Source: RGIG3701 sp030530205 (GTDB lineage Bacteria > Planctomycetota > Planctomycetia > Pirellulales > Thermoguttaceae). From it: a DNA stretch of 64,000 nt. Each line of letters begins with the position of its first letter. The stretch's first letter is position 1. Under the pieces are notes generated by a model, which saw only the letters and a program-made list of their open reading frames with translations, did not search any database and was not told where the DNA came from. Made by a program: the position numbers and the translations under genes. Location: positions 61,818-125,817 of the forward strand of contig JAUMVK010000006.1 of assembly GCA_030530205.1 (NCBI GenBank), in the 5' to 3' direction. This document shows positions 54,026 to 60,597 of the stretch, one piece after another.

Positions 54026-54238
54026 GCAGCGGTAGGTCTCCTGACTCGCGAAAAGAAAAATCAAAACCTTCTCACCAATCCTCATGATTGGCAATGGTAA
54101 AGCATAAGAGTGCTTCAGACCTGATTTTTCAATTGTGCGTGTTTTCTTCTCCCCATTGAAAAGGAAGTCAAGCGCGCACGTTCGCTTACAGTGGCGGCGA
54201 CCGTTCCGGCTTTTAACCGGATTCCCTTGCTCCGCTGC
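54026..54238 (-). promoter_or_regulatory. Cobalamin (B12) riboswitch
   Basis: Read on the minus strand, P1 is GCAGCGG (54238-54232) pairing with CCGCTGC (54032-54026). The conserved core follows: GGGAATCCGGTTAAAAGCC, then ACGGTCGCCGCCACTGTAA, and near the 3' end the B12 box GAGTCAGGAGACCTACC. Length (213 bases) and element order match the adenosyl-/methylcobalamin class. It should lower expression of the downstream DUF1559-DUF4465 pair when corrinoid is plentiful. Whether control is at termination or translation is not clear: I see no U-tract terminator before the ATG at 53851, which favours translation. Its 5' end abuts the tRNA-Leu terminator. Confidence 0.93.
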
Positions 54239-54241
54239 GAC

Positions 54242-54278
54242 AAAAAAAGACCGTACGAGGAAAATCCGCAGCACGGTC
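54242..54278 (-). terminator. Terminator between tRNA-Leu(CAA) and the riboswitch
   Basis: On the minus strand GACCGT pairs with ACGGTC over a GC-containing loop, followed by TTTTTTT. It starts 5 bases after the tRNA and ends 3 bases before the riboswitch P1 stem. Confidence 0.8.
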
Positions 54279-54282
54279 CAAT

Positions 54283-54365
54283 TACCGGAGGTGGGAGTCG
54301 AACCCACATGTCATTGCTGACAATGGATTTTGAGTCCATCGTGTCTGCCATTCCACCACTCCGGC
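54283..54365 (-). tRNA. tRNA-Leu (anticodon CAA)
   Basis: An 83-base class II tRNA with a long variable arm (TGTCAGCAATGACA). The acceptor GCCGGAG pairs with CTCCGGT (terminal G-U). The anticodon loop CTCAAAA lies between ATGGA and TCCAT, and the T arm holds GGTTCGACTCC. CCA is not encoded. Confidence 0.94.
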
Positions 54366-54387
54366 GCAGACTTTCATCTTATTCTAT

Positions 54388-54415
54388 AGTTTACCATATT
54401 TCCCAATTTTTACAA
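54388..54415 (-). promoter_or_regulatory. Promoter of tRNA-Leu(CAA), possibly also of the riboswitch
   Basis: On the minus strand TTGTAA, a 16-base spacer and TGGTAAACT (extended -10) lie 22 bases before the tRNA. No separate promoter fits between the tRNA and the riboswitch. Confidence 0.6.
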
Positions 54416-54477
54416 GGGGGGGGAGGAAAAATCAGGAAAAACTCAAAAGTTTTACTCAAATTTTGCTTCCGCGCCTT

Positions 54478-56187
54478 TTAAAGGCTCGCCACTCTGGCTT
54501 TCTGGACATCATTCAAAAGACTGGAATCCATTTGGAGGACTTTGAGGTAAAACTTTTTCGCGTGTTCCTTCACTTGAGTTTTCTGGCGTTCGTTTGTCAG
54601 TTGTTTCTCAGCGATGTCCCACCACGAATCAGCAACCTCCCGAAGCTTCTGAGGGTTGTTCATCGCCTTGTTTTGGACCAGTTCCATTTCCTTTTGGGCC
54701 GCTTCGGAAATCGTAGGGTATTTACACTTGGCAAAGTACTGGATCGAGTTCTGTATTTCCCCAGTTTCCTGCCAGAGCCACATCGCGTACTTCGTGTTCA
54801 ATTCCTTGTCGTTGGCGTATTGAGCCTGCTTAAGTTTCTCAGAGATATCCATGGCCTCTTTGTAAAGGGCTTCGTAATTTTTGATTACATCGTATTGCCG
54901 GGTTATCTTATCATTCAGGACCTGCTCCGTTTCGTATTTGGCGCAGAACTCTTTCATCTTGTCACAAAGCAGATACGCTTCGGGAAAACGCTTTTTCCAG
55001 CCTAAACCTGTTGTTACTTTCAAAGAGTATCCGATGAACTCTTGAATCTCTTCAGGATCTACTGTCACATCTTTTTCAATCAGTTCCTGAAGATATTCGC
55101 AGATAGTAACGTATTGAAGCTGTACATAGGTTTCAGCCGTATCTGGCTTGGAGAAATCCAGGTAGGAATGGACTTTCTCCAAAGTTGTTATCATGTTCGA
55201 TAACGAAACGACCGATTTCTGGATTTGTGGTTCCGTTTTTTCTGGTACGTCAGCTGGCGCTTCGAGTTTCAGATCTTCCTGCGGATCGATCGTTGCTGCG
55301 ATCTCCACGTCCTGTTGTGAATCAGCATTTGCCACAACTTCCGGTTCGAGTTGTTCCTCTTCGCTGGAAATGTCTTTTGGATTCTCCGAATGCTCCTCTA
55401 AAGCGGCGATTTTCCTGTAAAGAGGCGAACGCCGATTGACTTTTGCGATTTCCTCGCTTTTAGGTGTGGCAATTTTTTCGGAAAGAATTTGCGAAAATTC
55501 TTCCATTTCTGATTCGGTACTCTGATTTTCCGCGATCTGATTGGTGTCGGGGAGCTCCGTATTCGGCGCTTCTGTGCCCGACTCGGAAGTTTCGGAAGGT
55601 CCAGCAGTCAGAAGCTGCCCGGTTTTGTGGGCCGCTTTGTTCATGGCGACCGTGTACCCATTCGGCTGGTAGTCCTGAGCGATTGAGGGGCGATAAACCA
55701 CATAATCGAGTTGTGAGGTAAACGGCGGAACCTTGCGCGCCTGTGCTTCCTCACGGAAAATGATTGAACCATCAGGGTTGCGTTCGACGGACAAAGCCAT
55801 TACAGCCACCACGCCCAAACCAAGGGCGAAACTGAGAGCGATCAGGCTCATTTGACGGACCCGCGTGAGGAAAGACGGACGTTCGTAACCTTTCCAGATA
55901 CGCTCGCCAGTACTCTGGGAGAGCTGCAGGTCATAAAGATGTTTCTGATTCGGATTGAGAAAAACTTTATGGGCTTCCAGCACCCGACTTACAATGACAG
56001 TGAAAGCCTCTGGATTCGTCATGCCGTTGACATCCTGGAGACTGTTGAGAGTATTCCGAAACGCGGTCTCAATTTTCTGCACGTCAGGTTCCATGTTTTT
56101 CAGGCCCAGAATTTGATAAAAATTCGGGTCCTCTTCTGGAGCAAGGTCAAGCTGGAGCCAATCGTGGTAAAATTTTGAGTAATCCAT
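54478..56187 (-). CDS. Membrane protein with N-terminal J-like domain lacking HPD, 569 aa
   Basis: Residues 20-92 resemble the planctomycete J-like module: DPNFYQILGL, then a helix ending in VLEAHKVFLNPNQKHLYDLQL. The HPD tripeptide that activates DnaK is absent, so it is not a working J co-chaperone. A single membrane segment is at about 110-135 (MSLIALSFALGLGVVAVMAL). The outer part starts with an acidic Ser/Glu-rich linker and ends in about 250 helical residues with TPR-like spacing (LQYVTICEYLQELI, YEALYKEAMDISEKL). It follows the LysM protein gene by 55 bases. Function unknown; a scaffold across the membrane is a reasonable guess. Confidence 0.8.
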   Translation of the reverse strand: MDYSKFYHDWLQLDLAPEEDPNFYQILGLKNMEPDVQKIETAFRNTLNSLQDVNGMTNPEAFTVIVSRVLEAHKVFLNPNQKHLYDLQLSQSTGERIWKGYERPSFLTRVRQMSLIALSFALGLGVVAVMALSVERNPDGSIIFREEAQARKVPPFTSQLDYVVYRPSIAQDYQPNGYTVAMNKAAHKTGQLLTAGPSETSESGTEAPNTELPDTNQIAENQSTESEMEEFSQILSEKIATPKSEEIAKVNRRSPLYRKIAALEEHSENPKDISSEEEQLEPEVVANADSQQDVEIAATIDPQEDLKLEAPADVPEKTEPQIQKSVVSLSNMITTLEKVHSYLDFSKPDTAETYVQLQYVTICEYLQELIEKDVTVDPEEIQEFIGYSLKVTTGLGWKKRFPEAYLLCDKMKEFCAKYETEQVLNDKITRQYDVIKNYEALYKEAMDISEKLKQAQYANDKELNTKYAMWLWQETGEIQNSIQYFAKCKYPTISEAAQKEMELVQNKAMNNPQKLREVADSWWDIAEKQLTNERQKTQVKEHAKKFYLKVLQMDSSLLNDVQKARVASL

Positions 56188-56242
56188 GATTATTAGTTTT
56201 TGGTAAATGAAAGTTCTTCCCGGAATTCAGGTTTGTGGCTTA

Positions 56243-58570
56243 TTATTGCCAGATGCTCTGCTCCGGGATGGCATCATCTGCCGGAATCAAAAGTTTTACT
56301 CCTGCCGGTACAAGGTCCATATCACGTACTTTGTCGGCATTTAAACGGTAAATCTCAGGCCAACGGGAGGAGTCACCCAAAAGCCGTTCCGCAATCAGGG
56401 AAAGGGTATCGCCTTCCGCGGCGCAGTAATACTGAACGTCCCGCGTTTGATCGGAATTTGGGGAGGCTGGAACCTGAAGCACTTGAGGCGGCTGCGGACA
56501 AAGTGTCGGGTAACAGCTTCGAAGGAAATTCACGTCCGGGATCTGAAGGACCGTTCCTTCCTTTAAATTATTAGGGTCAGGTACAACATCGATGTTGTAC
56601 CGGGAAAGCGCTTTCTCGTAGGCCGGCGTCTGGTAGAATTTTTCGGAAATCTTCCAGAACGTATCGTCTTTCAACGAGGTATAATTCGTGTATTTTGTGT
56701 TTTTCTGATCTTTTGACGTTCCGGTCGATGGACTTAAATCATTTCCACTTCCCAAATCCGTGTCGAGGGAAAGTGACGGAGGTGTGGTTGGGGTGGAAGC
56801 GTCAAGTTGGTTTAAATCTCCCAAAACTCCTTCTGTTTCGGAGGCTTTACTTTCCTTTTTCCCAACGTTTTCGTCAAGACCCAAACCATCCAATTCGGTT
56901 TCTTTCCCGGAGGGGGTATCGTTTAGGTCCAAAGAATCTTTGGGACTTGTGGAATCGGTCAAATCTGTACTTTCCGGCGTGTTCCAGGATTCAACATTGG
57001 AACCAGGGTTCACGCCATCAGGAGTCCCCATTTCCTCTGGAAGCTGGTTTTGATTTTCGGAACGGGAAATCGTCGGCGAGACGGAAACCGGGCCGGGGGA
57101 ATCTGATTCTGGAAGGTCCAGCAGCGATGGAGACGAGTCGCTGGCGGAATCTTTCCCCTCGGATTCTTTCGTGGTCGAATCGTTCAGCGACGGCGTTTCT
57201 TCCTGGAGGGAAGTATTTGCCGAATCGTTAGCCTTTAAAGGTTCCTCCTCCGGCGTGGAGTCGGTCAGGGATGGAAGCTCCGAAAGGTCACTGGGGTCCG
57301 GCGTTTTCCCCGATGCGTCCTCAGACGTTTCAAGTTCCGGCAAGGAACTTAACCCGGCAAGTGGATCTTCCGCTTTTTCTTCCTTTTCCTCTGGTTTGGC
57401 AAGGGCCTTTAATGGGTCTTCTGTCGGAGGATTATCATCCGACGGAGTAACTTCGATTTCATCCACAAGAGAATCCAGGGAAGCCAAAGGATCCGTGGCG
57501 TTTTCCTTGGATGTCTCGTTGGACTTGACAACATCCCCCACCGTCAAATCCGTAGCAAGGTCATCAACCGTGGGGATTTCGCTTTCGGATTTCTCGTTTG
57601 ACTTGGTGGCCGAATTATTCGCAAGGTCATCGAGCGGGTCAGGAAGTCCCAGATCGGAATCGAGTGACGGTGGAACGGTTTCCTGAGTTTTCCCGGAATT
57701 GGAGGCGGAATTCGCCGTGAGTGGCAGAGAAAGCTCGTCACTTTGCTCTGCTTTCGTTGAGTTTTGGGTCTGCGCTGCCGTTTGTGTTCCCGTATTCTGT
57801 GCAACCGGTTTGCCTGATTTGCCGGAATGATTCACGATGAACAGGATCCCGGCGGTAAGAAGCAGCAACACGATACACATGGTGATGGTGCCCAAAATCA
57901 GGTACGTCTTGCGGCGTTCCCGCATCAATGCGTCAGGCGTAGGCTTTGCGTCTTTGGAATTTGTTTGTTCACCGGAGGAATTTTTGCTTTCCTTCTTTTT
58001 TTGTGCAGCTGCTTTTACGGCATCTGTGAAGGTTTCGGTCTTTTTCTTCAAAAAGGAAAAAGTTTTCCGTGCGACACCTGGTTTCTTTTCGGCCGGGTCT
58101 TTGCTGGCATCGCTGATTTTTTCCTCAGGTTTGGGCTTGCGCTTGAAAACCGCGCACGTTTTTTGGAAAGCTGCGGAAAAAAACGATTTCATTTTTCCGA
58201 AAAGAACCACGGCAGGATTAGGACCTTTCGGCTTCTTTTCTTTTTCTTCTTTCGAAGAAGCATCTGCCTTGTCGTTTTTCTTTCCTGAGGCTGAACTGCT
58301 GCCGAGTTTACTCAGCGATTGGTCCATTTTGGCCTTGATGAAATCCCACGACTCCCGTTCCTCGGCGGCCTGGGATTTTGTTTTTTTCTCGGTTGAGGAC
58401 ATACCTCCCCCATTACGCGAATCCTTTTGATCCTCGACATCTATAAATTCAGTGCTGTCAATTTCATCCTGGTAGCTGTACTGGTAATCTTCGTCATTAC
58501 CACTGGCATAATCGAACATATCGTCGTATCTGCCGCGGCCGCTGCCACGATTACGATTTTTCTTTCCCAC
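56243..58570 (-). CDS. Single-pass membrane protein with two C-terminal LysM domains, 775 aa
   Basis: The start is GTG 58570 with GAGGAG 7 bases upstream, inside the end of rsmH, so translation is probably coupled. Residues 1-220 are charged and Lys-rich, likely cytoplasmic. A membrane segment spans ~224-250 (YLILGTITMCIVLLLLTAGI). Next are ~350 residues of acidic Ser/Pro/Asp linker with repeated DPLASL/DPLAGL-type words. Two LysM-like domains end the protein: YTSLKDDTFWKISEKFY and YYCAAEGDTLSLIAERLLGD. LysM domains bind peptidoglycan. It occupies the place after rsmH where ftsL usually lies. Confidence 0.85.
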   Translation of the reverse strand: MGKKNRNRGSGRGRYDDMFDYASGNDEDYQYSYQDEIDSTEFIDVEDQKDSRNGGGMSSTEKKTKSQAAEERESWDFIKAKMDQSLSKLGSSSASGKKNDKADASSKEEKEKKPKGPNPAVVLFGKMKSFFSAAFQKTCAVFKRKPKPEEKISDASKDPAEKKPGVARKTFSFLKKKTETFTDAVKAAAQKKKESKNSSGEQTNSKDAKPTPDALMRERRKTYLILGTITMCIVLLLLTAGILFIVNHSGKSGKPVAQNTGTQTAAQTQNSTKAEQSDELSLPLTANSASNSGKTQETVPPSLDSDLGLPDPLDDLANNSATKSNEKSESEIPTVDDLATDLTVGDVVKSNETSKENATDPLASLDSLVDEIEVTPSDDNPPTEDPLKALAKPEEKEEKAEDPLAGLSSLPELETSEDASGKTPDPSDLSELPSLTDSTPEEEPLKANDSANTSLQEETPSLNDSTTKESEGKDSASDSSPSLLDLPESDSPGPVSVSPTISRSENQNQLPEEMGTPDGVNPGSNVESWNTPESTDLTDSTSPKDSLDLNDTPSGKETELDGLGLDENVGKKESKASETEGVLGDLNQLDASTPTTPPSLSLDTDLGSGNDLSPSTGTSKDQKNTKYTNYTSLKDDTFWKISEKFYQTPAYEKALSRYNIDVVPDPNNLKEGTVLQIPDVNFLRSCYPTLCPQPPQVLQVPASPNSDQTRDVQYYCAAEGDTLSLIAERLLGDSSRWPEIYRLNADKVRDMDLVPAGVKLLIPADDAIPEQSIWQ

Positions 58571-58574
58571 CGAA

Positions 58575-59486
58575 TTACTCCTCTACGATTTCAGCAATTC
58601 GCAGTTTCGCGCTGCGTGAGCGAGGGTTACGCGCAACCTCCTCCGTATCAGCTAATATCGGTTTTTTGTTCACGGCACGATAGCAATTTTTTTCGCGGAA
58701 TGCCTCTTTGACAAGACGGTCTTCAAGCGAGTGGAAACTTAAAATTGCGACTTTTCCGCCGGGTTTGACGCAATAGGGAATTTCCCTTAAAATTTTTTCA
58801 AGGGCGTGTAGCTCTCCATTGACCGCGATTCGTAACGCCTGAAACGTACGGGTCGCCCGATTGATCGTTTCCCGGGGAGAGTGTGGCACACACCGGCGCA
58901 CGATTTCCGCCAGCTCACTGGCCGTCCGGATGGGATGGTCACGGCGAACTTCGCAGATCTTCCGCGCGATTCGGCGGCTGAAACGTTCCTCTCCGTACTC
59001 ATAAATCAGGTCGGCCAGATTCGTTTCCTTCATCGTGTTCACAAGGTGGTACGCAGGTTTGCCCTCGCTGGGATCAAAACGCAGATCAAGGGGACCGTCT
59101 GAATTGAAACTGAAACCGCGTTCCCGGTCCGCAAGCTGGTCGCTCGAAAGACCCAGGTCGAGCATCATGGCATCAACTTTCCCGCATTTTATTTCGTCCA
59201 GAACCTCCTGTAGCTCGCTGAAATTACTGTGAGCAAGGATAATCGGCATACCACGAAGGTTTTTTTCCGCCCGCTCAATGGCTCCAGGGTCCCGATCGAG
59301 GGAAATGACCAGTCCGTCCTTTCCTACACGTTCGGCCAAAGCCCGTGTATGTCCACCACCGCCAAGAGTTCCATCCACGATAATTTGCCCCGGCTGCGGG
59401 TCAAGCGCCTCCAGGATTTCTCGGAGCATTACCGGAACATGTACGGTCTGCGGCTGAGGTTCAAGGTGTTCAGGTTCTTCGGCCAT
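58575..59486 (-). CDS. rsmH: 16S rRNA (cytosine1402-N4)-methyltransferase
   Basis: RsmH (MraW) methylates N4 of C1402 in the 30S decoding centre using S-adenosylmethionine. Signatures include HVPVMLREILEAL at 16-28, the SAM loop DGTLGGGGHTRALAE (39 on), DRDPGAIERAE, MMLDLGLSSDQL with the family DLG-S, and LSFHSLEDRLVKEAF near the end. At 303 residues it is normal. It heads a minus-strand operon, with the LysM membrane protein gene starting 4 bases after its stop. MraZ and ftsI are not in the window. Confidence 0.95.
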   Translation of the reverse strand: MAEEPEHLEPQPQTVHVPVMLREILEALDPQPGQIIVDGTLGGGGHTRALAERVGKDGLVISLDRDPGAIERAEKNLRGMPIILAHSNFSELQEVLDEIKCGKVDAMMLDLGLSSDQLADRERGFSFNSDGPLDLRFDPSEGKPAYHLVNTMKETNLADLIYEYGEERFSRRIARKICEVRRDHPIRTASELAEIVRRCVPHSPRETINRATRTFQALRIAVNGELHALEKILREIPYCVKPGGKVAILSFHSLEDRLVKEAFREKNCYRAVNKKPILADTEEVARNPRSRSAKLRIAEIVEE

Positions 59487-59721
59487 GACAACACTCTACA
59501 GACAGTTGGAAACTTTGGAAACGGAAATCGAACGTTCTGTGCTGGAAAAATTTCGTTTTTCGATTTAATCGATATTATCGGAAAAATCTATTTTACTTCA
59601 TTGTACCACAAAATCGGCCTTTTGTCCAGAGGTTTCAGAGAAATATTTCGGAAAAACAAGGGAAGATTTAAGGGGAACGGACTAAATAAAAATGCCAGAA
59701 TTTCCCAGCTTGTTTAGAATG

Positions 59722-59748
59722 AAAAAAGCCCCCAAATTATGGAGGCCT
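59722..59748 (-). terminator. Terminator of rpsD
   Basis: On the minus strand GCCTCC pairs with GGGGGC over a 7-base loop (one G-U) and is followed by TTTTTT, 25 bases after the stop. The remaining gene-free stretch to rsmH (59487-59721) is AT-rich and should contain the rsmH promoter. Confidence 0.8.
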
Positions 59749-59770
59749 TTTGGATTTGAAGTGCCGTAAA

Positions 59771-60415
59771 TTAGCGGGCGAGGAACTCGACCACGAGGTC
59801 GATTTCGATCGGCAGGCAGAAGTCAGCGGCCATCGGCATCGAGGTGACGGTGATGGTGAGGTTTTCCTCATCAACGGTCAACCACGCGGAGGCGGAGACG
59901 GTTTTCATTTCCTCGAAGATACCCTTGTACATTTCCTGAAGCTTTTCGTTCTTTTTCACGGAAATCACATCACCCGGACGAACGGAGAAAGAAGCAGCAG
60001 TCGTGGGAACACCATTGACGAGGAAGTGACGGTGGGCCACACCCTGACGGGCCTGCGGACGAGTCTTGGCCAGACCAGCGCAGCGGATCACGTTGTCGAG
60101 GCGGCGTTCGCAGAGGACCTTCAGGTTTTCGCCCGTGTTGCCTTGCTGACGTTTGGCAATCGCGTAAAGTTTACGAAGCTGACGCTCACTGATCCCGTAG
60201 GCGTATTTGATCTTCTGTTTTTCGGCAAGAGACTGACCGTACACGGATTTGCGGCCGCGGGGGCGAGCCATACCGGGAGCGAACGGACGACGTTTCGTCG
60301 CACGCAGCGCACCAGCGCTTTCAAAAATGCCAAGGATGTCGCCTTTGGTTTCGTCATTGCTTTTCACCGCGAAACGACGGTTAATACGCGCTTTTGGTCC
60401 TACATAGTGAGCCAT
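59771..60415 (-). CDS. rpsD: 30S ribosomal protein S4
   Basis: S4 is a primary 16S rRNA-binding protein that starts 30S assembly. MAHYVGPKARINRRF opens the protein. The family region RPRGRKSVYGQSLAEKQKIKYAYGISERQ is present in order, and the S4 RNA-binding domain is at about 103-170 (CERRLDNVIRCAG, RPQARQGVAHRHFLVNG). The N-terminal zinc-binding cysteines of the C+ type are absent. Length 214 is normal for this form. Unlike the usual alpha operon setting it stands alone, with its own promoter and terminator. AAGGAA precedes the ATG. Confidence 0.96.
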   Translation of the reverse strand: MAHYVGPKARINRRFAVKSNDETKGDILGIFESAGALRATKRRPFAPGMARPRGRKSVYGQSLAEKQKIKYAYGISERQLRKLYAIAKRQQGNTGENLKVLCERRLDNVIRCAGLAKTRPQARQGVAHRHFLVNGVPTTAASFSVRPGDVISVKKNEKLQEMYKGIFEEMKTVSASAWLTVDEENLTITVTSMPMAADFCLPIEIDLVVEFLAR

Positions 60416-60547
60416 TTGAGGTTCCTTTCGTAAACTGTAAAAATTGAATTGAGCCGCTTATGTGTACTACCCCCTTGCCGTGACGTGGCAAAAGTGGAGA
60501 AACCACCGAGGTTTCCAAAAACTCCGGTAATACCAAGCAGAGCGCAT
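60416..60547 (-). other. Structured 5' leader of rpsD
   Basis: About 125 bases lie between the predicted start of transcription and the rpsD ATG. On the minus strand TTGCC-ACGTCA-CGGCAA and a GGAAACC/GGTTTC pairing are possible. Ribosomal protein leaders are often autoregulatory sites; whether S4 binds here is inference. Confidence 0.4.
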
Positions 60548-60575
60548 ATTATAACACAGATGGATCTTTTGTCAA
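60548..60575 (-). promoter_or_regulatory. Consensus sigma70 promoter of rpsD
   Basis: On the minus strand a perfect TTGACA, a 16-base spacer and a perfect TATAAT, the best promoter in the window. Confidence 0.9.
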
Positions 60576-60597
60576 GGGGGGCGCAGAAAAAACGCAC

